Positions 55,984-63,843 of a stretch of DNA of 64,000 bases are shown here, in pieces. Position 1 is the first letter of the stretch, and the number at the start of each line of letters is the position of its first letter. Location of the stretch: assembly GCA_011391125.1 (NCBI GenBank), contig JAABRE010000018.1, positions 1 to 64,000 of the forward strand. Direction: 5' to 3'. This DNA is from Synechococcales cyanobacterium S06 (GTDB taxonomy: Bacteria; Cyanobacteriota; Cyanobacteriia; Cyanobacteriales; JAABRE01). A program made the translations under genes and the position numbers. The notes under the pieces were generated by a model. The model did no database searches. It was given only the letters and a program-made list of their open reading frames with translations, and was not told where the DNA came from.

Positions 55984-56088
55984 TTGTACTTAAGAACACG
56001 TAAGTATCTAGGTTGCTTATCTAAGTGTTTAGAGAAGTTAAGTATAAATTCTGAAACAGAATACAAAAGAAAATATAAGGAGATAGAC

Positions 56089-56916
56089 ATGAAAAGCAAT
56101 TTAGTAAGATTATTGGCAGTTGGTTCTTTAGTAGTTGGTGGAAATGTAATGTCGGTTAGGTCTGCAAGTGCTGTACAAATTTCTTTGACTCCTGGAGATT
56201 TCTTAAATATCGCCACTTATGGAGCTTTATTTACAGGAGAAGAATTCACCATTCCCTTGGGTCCTTTTGCTGGTACTTATAACTCAGACGGTGCTGTTAT
56301 CACCAAAGTTGAATATGATGATCTTAGCTCAGGTTTTTCGACCGATTACAAATCTCCTGGTACTTTTGCAAGGGCTGATATTAATTCCACAAATATCAGT
56401 GAAATTCTGAGTTCTTATACTACTAGCATAGGTGTTGCAAAAGTTAAAAGTGTTGACTTAGCTAATTTTGCATGGTTTTCGCCAACAACTTCCGGTGGAC
56501 CAGATCTTAGTTTTCCTGTTAATAATACATTTGATGTTTTACCAGCTTTTGGCAATTTTATCGAGATAGATGATCCTGCTCTCGGTGATGCGGAAACCCC
56601 TGATCTTGCTATCAGACTATTGAATATAACCACCACACAGTCGGCTAGTTTGCTGAATACAGATGCTGAGATTGGAGTTGGCTTCACTGGTAACGTCGAG
56701 TATCTAACTTTTGGTCCAGATGGACAAGAAAGCGTGTTAGGTACAGGCTCCTTCAGTTCTACCTTACCGACAAATGGTACTAATTCCACTGAAGGTACTT
56801 CAGTATTTAGTTTCACTGTCAAACCCGTTCCTGAGTCATCTCCTGTTTCGGGATTAATTGGTTTTGGTTTAGTTGGTTCTGTATTTGCCCTGAGAAGAAA
56901 AGCAAGCTTAAACTAG
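56089..56916 (+). CDS. PEP-CTERM sorting-domain protein
   Basis: 275 residues from ATG 56089, chosen because AAGGAG lies 6 nt upstream and a clean signal peptide follows (residues 1-27, ending SASA). The frame is open further 5' but without support. The body is beta-rich and unassigned. The C-terminus has the sorting tripartite signal: VPESSP (about 247), a hydrophobic helix (VSGLIGFGLVGSVFAL), then RRKASLN. Such proteins are processed by an exosortase and often end up in the envelope or extracellular matrix. No exosortase is in the window, but two exosortase-associated acyltransferases lie at 60895-62423. Confidence 0.85.
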   Translation: MKSNLVRLLAVGSLVVGGNVMSVRSASAVQISLTPGDFLNIATYGALFTGEEFTIPLGPFAGTYNSDGAVITKVEYDDLSSGFSTDYKSPGTFARADINSTNISEILSSYTTSIGVAKVKSVDLANFAWFSPTTSGGPDLSFPVNNTFDVLPAFGNFIEIDDPALGDAETPDLAIRLLNITTTQSASLLNTDAEIGVGFTGNVEYLTFGPDGQESVLGTGSFSSTLPTNGTNSTEGTSVFSFTVKPVPESSPVSGLIGFGLVGSVFALRRKASLN

Positions 56917-56962
56917 GTTGTTGTGATTAATCTGGTTTAGTAATGAATTAAGCTTTAAAATT

Positions 56963-56992
56963 CCTGCCCTGTTTTGAGGCGGGTGTTTTTTT
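56963..56992 (+). terminator. Intrinsic terminator of PEP-CTERM gene
   Basis: CCTGCC pairs with GGCGGG (one G-U) around a 9-nt loop and is followed by TGTTTTTTT. It lies 46 bp after the stop codon, a standard rho-independent terminator. Confidence 0.75.
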
Positions 56993-57129
56993 GTTGTTAC
57001 CCTAGAAGTTAGGATGCGGATATACTAAGCTTATATACATTTAATTTTGCTTGTTTAGATTAGGCAACAGTTTCACACCCAGAGAATATATGGCAAAATG
57101 AAGATAAGCTCTTATTTTTATCCCAATAT

Positions 57130-57281
57130 TAGACCTCTTGCGAAACTACGAAAAACTGTCATTCTGTCGCAACTGCCTGGCGTTAGCCGCGACCAACGCG
57201 AAGAATCTCCGAGATACTTCGCTACACTTACGTTTCGCTCAGTATGACAATCTAATCATTGATCGTTTCGCAAGAGGTCTA
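57130..57281. mobile_element. MITE-C (152 bp, 17-bp perfect inverted ends)
   Basis: TAGACCTCTTGCGAAAC (57130-57146) and GTTTCGCAAGAGGTCTA (57265-57281) are perfect terminal inverted repeats. The ends begin and finish with TA, compatible with a TA target as used by IS630/Tc1-type elements (inference). The interior has a second imperfect pairing, TGTCATTCTG with CAGTATGACA. No coding capacity. It lies between the PEP-CTERM gene and the broken toxin gene. Confidence 0.85.
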
Positions 57282-57367
57282 TTGAAATTTTTTTGACCTG
57301 CTTAGGCTGAAAATGATGAAATACAAAAAACAAGGGAAACCTAATAAACATTTTTTTGATAACAGTT

Positions 57368-57853
57368 GTGACAAAAGAAACTGGCGTTGCATGACTCTGA
57401 GATGAAATTGTAGGGGCAATCCCTTGTGGTTGCCCCCGAAACGCTGATAGGGTAGGGACAAGCCCTACCCCTACATTGAAAATAAATATCAAATCATCTT
57501 GCATAGGTGCAACGCCAAGAAACTAACCCTAAACAAATTATTTTCTATCAAGAAAGTAGTGGAAAAATCCCTTCGAGCATTGGTTTAACAAACTACGAGA
57601 CCCTCAAATTAAGAGACGTATTCTTATTCGTTTACGTCGTCTTGAACAAGGGATTTATGGTGATTTCAAATCTTTGGGAGATAATCTAAATGAATTACGA
57701 CTATTTTTTGGTTCTGGATACCGTATCTATTTTGGTGAAGATGGAGAAAAAATTGTCTTAATATTATGCGCAGGAGATAAAAGTAGTCAAGTAAATGACA
57801 TTAAAATAGCTAAAAAATATTGGCAGGAGTATTTGAATCGTGGAAAAATTTAA
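57368..57853 (+). pseudogene. Toxin gene (HigB/RelE-like killer) broken by MITE-A and a frameshift
   Basis: The pre-insertion gene can be rebuilt. GTG 57368 starts MTKET, and dropping MITE-A plus one target duplicate restores NPKQIIFYQESSGKI in frame. At 57570-57572 one base is missing (ATCCC then TTCGAG), after which the frame continues as FEHWFNKLRDPQIKRRI...GSGYRIYF...LILCAGDKSSQ...IKIAKKYWQEYL to TAA 57853. These blocks match addiction-module killer proteins of the HigB/RelE-like type. The stop overlaps the antitoxin start by 14 nt. With two lesions the toxin should be inactive. Confidence 0.8.
57383..57516. mobile_element. MITE-A copy 2, inserted in a toxin gene
   Basis: The 134-bp element is nearly identical to 37498-37631 (one mismatch), with the same terminal GGCGTTGCA / TGCAACGCC repeats. 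It is flanked by an 8-bp direct repeat, AAGAAACT (57375-57382 and 57517-57524). The insertion point is within codons 3-5 of the toxin gene. Its right end contributes a GTG (57507) in frame with the following toxin codons. Confidence 0.92.
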
Positions 57854-58163
57854 AACCTTAGATGAATTTGAAACCGATTATTTTCTTAAACATCCCGACG
57901 AAATTGAATCTTACTTAAAAGAGCTATTTGAAGAATATGCTCAAGATGGTAATTCACAAGCATTATTATCCTCTTTAAAAATCATTGCTAAAGTTCAAGG
58001 AGTTAATGAAATTAATTTATCAAATGAGATAACAAATAATGATTTACAAAAAGTTTTTTCCCAAGAAGAAAATTTGCTTTTTGAAAATATAAATATCATC
58101 CTGAAATCATTAGGTTATTATCTAACTCCACAACCTTTTCCCTATCAATCCAAAAAGATTTAA
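57840..58163 (+). CDS. HigA-like antitoxin (addiction module antidote)
   Basis: 107 residues from GTG 57840, which overlaps the toxin stop by 14 nt, the usual toxin-first arrangement. The sequence follows the antidote pattern: a helical start (FETDYFLKHPDEIESYLKELFEEYAQDGN), a HTH-like centre (LSSLKIIAKVQGVNEINLSNEITNNDLQKVFSQEE) and the NINIILKSLGYYLTP end. The frame is intact although its toxin is broken. About 50 further codons downstream in another frame (to 58315) are open but unrecognised. Confidence 0.75.
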   Translation: MEKFKTLDEFETDYFLKHPDEIESYLKELFEEYAQDGNSQALLSSLKIIAKVQGVNEINLSNEITNNDLQKVFSQEENLLFENINIILKSLGYYLTPQPFPYQSKKI

Positions 58164-58300
58164 TTATAAACAAAGGAATTAAAACTGATGAATCTATTTA
58201 CACACCATGGGATTTTGAAATTATGTATTGGTATAAAAATCTTTTAACTCTTGAAATAGCAATAAGGGACTTGCGACTTAATAATATATCAGTTGTTTAT

Positions 58301-58350
58301 CCCCCCTTAGTTTAGCCTAACCCCCCTTGGTTAAGGGGCTTAAAGGGGGA
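58301..58350. repeat. C/G-run REP-like hairpin
   Basis: An inner stem CCCCTT/AAGGGG (58323-58328 and 58333-58338) sits inside longer arms CCCCCTT (58302-58308) and its near complement at 58343-58349. It lies between the antitoxin gene and the convergent nucleotidyltransferase gene, and could serve both as terminator. It is related in style to the 55341 repeat. Confidence 0.5.
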
Positions 58351-58367
58351 TATTCCTCTTAGGTTAA

Positions 58368-59237
58368 TTATAATCCTGTTTCCAGAAAAGCTTGATTAAT
58401 CTCATTTAATAATCCTAATTGATCAGCCCATTGCCAAAGATAATTAAAGTCTAATTTATTTCCCTGAAGTTTTAAAACTCCTAAAATATCACGCCATTGT
58501 TTTTGAGATTCTTTAGCTGTCATTTTATACCAGATTAATTTTTGTAAAATTATATCTTCTGAGGTACAAACATAAAAACCCTCATCAGAATTAGGATTAG
58601 CTTGTATTCTTTGACGACGTGCCAGACGCAAACGGGAAAAATCATCATTTCCTCCGACAAATAAATCGGCCTTTTCTGTTGTTTGTAAGTGTATTATATT
58701 AAATGAACCACGTTGCCCTATCATAGCTTCATTTACGGCTATTTCACTAATATAAAAATCATTTTTTAGTGTTTCAATTAAGGATTTGACTTGTGATATT
58801 TCTAAATAAATTACTAGAGCTAAATCTTCGGTATATCTAATTTCTCCATGGAGGGAACTAGCCACCGAACCACCGACATAGTATTCTATTCCTAATGTGT
58901 TAAAAAGGCGATCAAGTTCGTAAGCTAACCAGAGTGAATCTTCTATCTTTAAAGCTCCTGAATCATAATTAGATAATATTTTATTCCATGTTTGACCTAA
59001 TCTTTTTTCGATATATTTTTCCCTCAATAACTGCTCAGAAATATCACTAAACTGTTGTTTTAAACTAAGTAAAATTAATTGGGGCGATCGCCTATAAACT
59101 CGTTTTAAAAGTGCTTGTTTTTGAGTAAGATCAAGTTTTCGCCACAAAGAAAATTGCAATAATTCTATTTCTTTACTGGTATCTTCTGATTGGGTACAAT
59201 AATCTCTATTTGCGCTAAATTTAGGGTCAGATTTCAT
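58368..59237 (-). CDS. Nucleotidyltransferase-fold protein (AbiEii-like)
   Basis: 289 residues. The central block YVGGSVASSLHGEIRYTEDLALVI is the GGS...T-D core of the nucleotidyltransferase/AbiEii-like fold. The usual second acidic residue (D-x-D) is Ala here (D-L-A), so transferase activity is doubtful. C-terminal residues EDIILQKLIWYKM...KQWRDILGVLKLQ are typical of DUF1814/AbiEii-type proteins. The N-terminal 100 residues are helical and unassigned. Its start overlaps the oxidase stop by 11 nt, so it is translationally coupled to the acyltransferase-oxidase operon. It could be a regulator or toxin-like enzyme; I cannot say which. Confidence 0.7.
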   Translation of the reverse strand: MKSDPKFSANRDYCTQSEDTSKEIELLQFSLWRKLDLTQKQALLKRVYRRSPQLILLSLKQQFSDISEQLLREKYIEKRLGQTWNKILSNYDSGALKIEDSLWLAYELDRLFNTLGIEYYVGGSVASSLHGEIRYTEDLALVIYLEISQVKSLIETLKNDFYISEIAVNEAMIGQRGSFNIIHLQTTEKADLFVGGNDDFSRLRLARRQRIQANPNSDEGFYVCTSEDIILQKLIWYKMTAKESQKQWRDILGVLKLQGNKLDFNYLWQWADQLGLLNEINQAFLETGL

Positions 59238-60855
59238 CTAATTTACTCACTACTTGACTATTTTCAGGAATATAACGCCCCGGAGATAAAATATTATTGG
59301 GATCAAACATATTTTTAAGATTCCTTAACAACTGGTTATAATTATCTTCACCTTTCCCCATTGTTTTCATGGAATGAATACCTAAACGATAAGGGTAATA
59401 ACCGCTTTTTGTCAAGGTTTCCATTAATTCTTGATAACAATTTAAGGCCTGTTCGTCTTCGCCTTCTACCTGGCGATCGTAACCAATTGTAATGATACAA
59501 TCTAACACCCTTTCTGTTAGTAAAGTCATGGATTGTTGGGGTTCAAAGTTATACTTAAGTAACGTTTCTCTGACTATTTTATTAATAGCTGCAGCGTGTT
59601 TTCCTAATAAGGGAGCTACCGGAGCGCACCAAATCAACCCGCAACCATCCCTGTCTGGATCAGGTTTTTCGGGAATCGGTGACTTTTTGCGCCAGTAGGT
59701 ACTGGCCAATTGGCTATCCGTAGGTAGGCCTTTCATTAAACCGTAAACTGGGTGCATTAATTTCAGTAATTCTGGTAAGTGTGAACCCGTTAACTTTTGA
59801 AAAGGTTTGGCGAGACAATCTGCAATTTTAAGGGTGCGATCATCTAAAAATTGTAGCCTTCTCACTTTACCTTTGAGGGCTTTGGCAATTAATCTGTGCG
59901 CCTCAGCTACTTGTTTTTTTGTGCCATAAATTCCCCCTGAACCATTCCAAGCGCCAAAATCCCAATCTTGGGCAAATTTGGCCATTACTTCCGTTGGTAG
60001 GGGGGTGACTCCCTTGGCTTCTTGCCAAGGATATTGACGTAAAGCACATAACACCTTGTAGTCATTGCCGATATGGACAGCACTTTTGATGGTGCCATCG
60101 AGACGTAAGGGGCGTAAAGCGTCAATTAAGTCCGCTAATTGGTGATCTTCGCTGACACTGAAGAAAAACGCTTGAAAATACTCGGGAGCAGGCATTAACC
60201 AAAAAGTCATTTTGGTGACAATACCTAGGTTAGACTGGGTAAATAAACCGTCTAAGTATGGTCCTAAACCCCAACGATAAACGGGAGCAGCGGCAGCATT
60301 GGGGAATTTACCAAAACCAGTATGAATAATCTCTCCAGTGGGTAAAACTACTTCTAAACCGCAGACTTGGGCAAAATGATCACCGTAAGGGGTATGACCG
60401 AAACCTCGTTCCATGGTGTTTCCCACTAAGGTACTCTCGACACAAGAAGCGTTACAATCCAACCACAGTCGGGATTTTTGCTCCTGTAAAAATTCGTATA
60501 ATTGACGTTGGGTAACTCCGGGTTCCATGGTGACGTAGGCAAGTTCTTCGCTAAAGTCAAGGATGCGATTCATCTTGCCTAATTCCATTAAAGCGCAACC
60601 GTCGCCAGTGGGTACTTTTGAACCATAACCCCAATTTTTGCCACTACTTACGGGATAAACCGGAACTCCGTATTGGTTAGCGATTTTTAAGCATTTCTGT
60701 ATTTCTACTGATGTACTCGGACGTAAAATAGCGCAAATTTTCGCTTTGGTTAGAAAGGTTGCTGTTTCGTTGGTTTCCAGTATTGAATCTTGAGTGATTA
60801 CATTCTCTGAGCCTAAAAGTTCATCCCAAGCGGCGATCGCAGTTTTATTATTCAT
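59227..60855 (-). CDS. FAD-linked oxidase of the VAO/PCMH family
   Basis: 542 residues. The N-terminal FAD-binding domain has AILRPSTSVEIQKCLKIANQYGVPVYPVSSGKNWGYG, LDFSEELAYVTMEPGVTQRQL and the block NTMERGFGHTPYGDHF. The C-terminal substrate domain ends near NILSPGRY, a typical VAO end. The closest relatives in my memory are p-cresol methylhydroxylase and vanillyl-alcohol-type oxidases, which act on para-substituted phenols, so a phenolic or lipid-phenol substrate is possible. AGGAG lies 7 nt before ATG 60855. It follows two acyltransferase genes on the same strand. Confidence 0.85.
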   Translation of the reverse strand: MNNKTAIAAWDELLGSENVITQDSILETNETATFLTKAKICAILRPSTSVEIQKCLKIANQYGVPVYPVSSGKNWGYGSKVPTGDGCALMELGKMNRILDFSEELAYVTMEPGVTQRQLYEFLQEQKSRLWLDCNASCVESTLVGNTMERGFGHTPYGDHFAQVCGLEVVLPTGEIIHTGFGKFPNAAAAPVYRWGLGPYLDGLFTQSNLGIVTKMTFWLMPAPEYFQAFFFSVSEDHQLADLIDALRPLRLDGTIKSAVHIGNDYKVLCALRQYPWQEAKGVTPLPTEVMAKFAQDWDFGAWNGSGGIYGTKKQVAEAHRLIAKALKGKVRRLQFLDDRTLKIADCLAKPFQKLTGSHLPELLKLMHPVYGLMKGLPTDSQLASTYWRKKSPIPEKPDPDRDGCGLIWCAPVAPLLGKHAAAINKIVRETLLKYNFEPQQSMTLLTERVLDCIITIGYDRQVEGEDEQALNCYQELMETLTKSGYYPYRLGIHSMKTMGKGEDNYNQLLRNLKNMFDPNNILSPGRYIPENSQVVSKLDEI

Positions 60856-60894
60856 AAAATCTCCTAAATAGAGTGAAAGTCAGACATAATCGCC

Positions 60895-61659
60895 TTATAG
60901 GCTATGTTTAATTAATTCAAATAAATGGTTAAGTTCAGGTTTTTGAGAAAAATTATGGACAATTTCTGAAGTTTTAAGCACAAAAGGAGCTCTTTTACCA
61001 TTAAAATCCACTGCTTGACCAAGAGGACGAGATGTGATACCAATTCTGCGCAAATGTCGAGCTAATTTAGCTTCCATTAAACAAAAACCAAAATTCAGCT
61101 GATGCTTAACAAGTAAACTGATAGAGGTGATATATAAATTTAAGGCTACAAAAGGAAAAAGAGATTGTTGCAAGTATTTTTGATTTTGCTCACCCTGTCT
61201 GATTAAATCAGCAGAAGTTTGGTCTTCCCTTGGCCAATTGCGAAATCTGGGAATCACAGCTAAACGAGATATTTCTCCAAAGTGTGTTCTAGGCATGGTA
61301 TTAAAATCAATCAAATGCTCTCTACAGACGTTTTCAAAGGGAAATCTAGCCTCTCGGTTGTGTGGATCAGATAAGACTAAACGAACACATCCGACATAAG
61401 TGCCACTGGATTTATGTTTTAATAGACAATGGACAGAACGAGGATCATAAGCATCTCTTTCCAGTTGTTCAGGAAATTTACTTAAGGGTTCGTAGCCAAG
61501 TTCTTCGCAATAGACTTGATAACGAATCCGAAACACCTCTTCCCTAAGTTGGGCAGTATTCGCAATACAGATTTTAAAAGACATGGATTCTTGGGAGAGG
61601 TCATTTTCTGATGCTACAAGTCCTTTGTAGTTCTCTTTAATGGTACTATTTGGGTTCAT
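60895..61659 (-). CDS. PEP-CTERM/exosortase system-associated acyltransferase
   Basis: 254 residues from ATG 61659; an in-frame TTG at 61680 would overlap the upstream gene. The N-terminal GNAT-like fold resembles autoinducer synthases: EEVFRIRYQVYCEELGYEP (about 48-66), AYDPRSVHCLL and GCVRLVLS. Then FPFENVC and GEISRLAVIPRFR follow. This is the exosortase-associated acyltransferase family (long-chain acyl transfer to an unknown acceptor). It is a tandem paralogue of 61668-62423, 8 bp after that stop. Confidence 0.85.
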   Translation of the reverse strand: MNPNSTIKENYKGLVASENDLSQESMSFKICIANTAQLREEVFRIRYQVYCEELGYEPLSKFPEQLERDAYDPRSVHCLLKHKSSGTYVGCVRLVLSDPHNREARFPFENVCREHLIDFNTMPRTHFGEISRLAVIPRFRNWPREDQTSADLIRQGEQNQKYLQQSLFPFVALNLYITSISLLVKHQLNFGFCLMEAKLARHLRRIGITSRPLGQAVDFNGKRAPFVLKTSEIVHNFSQKPELNHLFELIKHSL

Positions 61660-61667
61660 AAAATTCT

Positions 61668-62423
61668 TTAAGCGGTACAAAAGTTATAGAAAAGCTTCCC
61701 CGCTATACTAGCTTGTATTGTTTGAAATAAATCAGAAACTTCAGTATTTTTACGGAGATCAGCTAAAAGTCCCGGAATTTTTATGGCAAAAGGTCCTCTT
61801 TTGCCGTGGAACTCGACTGCTTGACCAACGGGACGAAATTTCAAGCCCGTCATTCTTAAATGGCGTGCTAATCTAGGTTCCATTAAGGTTAAAGCATAAT
61901 CAAGACCCAAATCTATTACTACACTGGTAGCAGCTAAGTATAAACTTAAGGCAATCACAGGAGAACGACGTTGTTCGCCCTGTTCTTGTTGTTGATCATC
62001 AAACATCATTAAACCGCCGGGGGTTTTTTGTTCTCCTTCGCGTTTTCTAAATTGGGAAATGACGGCTAAACGGGAGACTTCCCCAAAGTGCGATCGCCCT
62101 AGCTCATTAAAGTCAATTAAATGGTCGCTACAGACATTTTCAAAGGGAAATTTAGCGTCGGGGTTATGGGAATCTGACAAGACTAAACGGATACATCCAG
62201 CATAAATTTTACTGGGTGTATGTTGTAACAGACAATGGATAGAACGGGGATCATAAGCGTCTTTTTCCATGTGATCAGGGAATTTACTTAAGGGTTCATA
62301 ACCGAGTTCTTCGCAATAGACTTGATAACGAATACGGAAAACTTCTTCTTTTAGTTTCGGTGTATTCGCCACAGAAATACGGAAATAGCGGGAAAAATGA
62401 CTACTGAGGCTGAAATTATCCAT
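61668..62423 (-). CDS. PEP-CTERM/exosortase system-associated acyltransferase (paralogue)
   Basis: 251 residues, first gene of the minus-strand run. It carries the same blocks as its neighbour: EEVFRIRYQVYCEELGYEPLSKFPD, AYDPRSIHCLL, GCIRLVLS, FPFENVC and GEVSRLAVISQFRKR. The two proteins are closely related across their length but differ in the loop after the SRLAV block (KTPGGLMMFDDQQQEQGEQRR here), where substrate choice may lie. AGAGGA lies 11 nt before ATG 62423. Confidence 0.85.
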   Translation of the reverse strand: MDNFSLSSHFSRYFRISVANTPKLKEEVFRIRYQVYCEELGYEPLSKFPDHMEKDAYDPRSIHCLLQHTPSKIYAGCIRLVLSDSHNPDAKFPFENVCSDHLIDFNELGRSHFGEVSRLAVISQFRKREGEQKTPGGLMMFDDQQQEQGEQRRSPVIALSLYLAATSVVIDLGLDYALTLMEPRLARHLRMTGLKFRPVGQAVEFHGKRGPFAIKIPGLLADLRKNTEVSDLFQTIQASIAGKLFYNFCTA

Positions 62424-62750
62424 CCTGTTTTATCCTCTTGTACTTAAGAAATTTTACTTTAGCTATCTTTTAAAGATACTATAGCAAATTTAAGACTACT
62501 GATTCGGTGAATTTATTCTTCATAATTACATTATTCTGATCAGTAAAAAACTATAATTAGATCAATGACAAATTTACTTTTATATGCTAAGGAAAATAGT
62601 TTTCTTCAAATTAGTTTATAGATATTCGTAATCAATATTTGTGGTTTCGTAATCTGCAATTTCGTTAAGCACAATTACTTAATGCTATTTAAGCCAAAAA
62701 TCCTTTAAAATAGGTTCACCATTAATCTTAATTTCACTTATTTATTGCTT
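62424..62750. other. Divergent intergenic region
   Basis: 327 bp between divergent acyltransferase and glycosyltransferase genes. It holds no gene I can support. On the minus strand TATAGT near 62481 is a possible -10 for the acyltransferase run. The remainder is AT-rich without clear repeats. Confidence 0.35.
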
Positions 62751-63830
62751 ATGTCAAGACCAACTTTATATATTGCTGCTACTGGTCATGGTTTTGGCCA
62801 TGCAGTGCGATCTGCTTCCGTAGCGGGTAAAATTAAACAATTAAACCCTGATATTTTATTAATTTTAGCTACAAAAGCTCCCCGTTGGTTATTAGAATCT
62901 TACATTGACGGTGATTTTATCCATCGTTCAGTTAGTTTTGATGTGGGGGTCATTCAAGCCGATAGTTTGACTATGGATAAGATAGCAACTAAGGCGAAAA
63001 TGGAGCACATTATTAATAATCAAAACTCAATTATGGCCCGGGAAATTAATTATTTGAAAACTAATAAAGTGGATTTAATTTTAGCTGATATTCCCCCTTT
63101 AATGGCAAAAATTGGGAAAATTGCGGAGATTCCTTGTTGGATGATGAGTAATTTTGGTTGGGATTTTATTTATCAGGATTGGGGTAGTGAATTTACTGAG
63201 ATTACCGATTGGTGTAGTAAATGTTACCAAGAGTGCGATCGCCTTTTTCGTCTCCCGATGCATGAACCCATGACTGCTTTCAGTAATATTACGGATGTGG
63301 GGTTAACTGGTGGTAATCCTCGCTACAGTATAGAACAATTAAGAGAACAATTTAAGTTGACTTCTCCCCCAGAAAAGACGATTTTACTAACCTTTGGTGG
63401 GTTAGGTTTAGACGCAATTCCTTACCAGAATCTCAGTAATTTTGCTGATTGGCGATTTATCACCTTTGATCGCCAAGCACCGGATTTACCGAACTTAGTT
63501 AAAATTACGGATACAAAATATCGGCCCGTGGATTTTATGGCCGTTTGCAGTAAAATTGTTTCTAAACCGGGGTATAGCACCTTTGCCGAAGCAATCAGAT
63601 TAGATTTGCCAATTGTTTCGATTACGAGGGAAGATTTTGCCGAAGCGAGATTATTATTAGAAGGGATTAAAAATTATACTGACCATCAAATTATTCCTGC
63701 AAAAGACTTTTTTGAAGGTAGTTGGGATTTTCTTAATGAAATACCAGAAAAACCGCGTCAAAAAGTACCTTTGGCAAAAGATGGCACAGAAAAAATAGCT
63801 CAAGAAATAGTGGATTATTTTAATAACTAA
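62751..63830 (+). CDS. GT1-like glycosyltransferase (L-arabinokinase N-domain type)
   Basis: 359 residues from ATG 62751; the frame also opens at TTG 62745. It starts with YIAATGHGFGHAVRSASVAGKI, the His-rich Gly loop of MurG/UDP-transferase-like proteins that resemble the N-terminal domain of plant arabinokinases. Later blocks are LTFGGLGLDAIPYQNL (nucleotide-sugar donor strand) and VSKPGYSTFAEAIRLDLPIV, the donor-binding motif. Substrate unknown. It stands 13 bp ahead of a YjbQ gene on the same strand, so the pair may be co-transcribed. Confidence 0.8.
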   Translation: MSRPTLYIAATGHGFGHAVRSASVAGKIKQLNPDILLILATKAPRWLLESYIDGDFIHRSVSFDVGVIQADSLTMDKIATKAKMEHIINNQNSIMAREINYLKTNKVDLILADIPPLMAKIGKIAEIPCWMMSNFGWDFIYQDWGSEFTEITDWCSKCYQECDRLFRLPMHEPMTAFSNITDVGLTGGNPRYSIEQLREQFKLTSPPEKTILLTFGGLGLDAIPYQNLSNFADWRFITFDRQAPDLPNLVKITDTKYRPVDFMAVCSKIVSKPGYSTFAEAIRLDLPIVSITREDFAEARLLLEGIKNYTDHQIIPAKDFFEGSWDFLNEIPEKPRQKVPLAKDGTEKIAQEIVDYFNN

Positions 63831-63843
63831 TTAATAACTAAAA

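Noticed and set aside
57507-57689. Toxin restored from the MITE-borne GTG
   Set aside because: The frame from GTG 57507 enters toxin codons but loses them at the missing base near 57571, so only about 22 residues would be toxin-like.
58164-58316. Small gene after the antitoxin
   Set aside because: An open stretch of about 50 codons reads IYTPWDFEIMYWYKN in one frame but has no start with a ribosome site and matches nothing I know; possibly a remnant.
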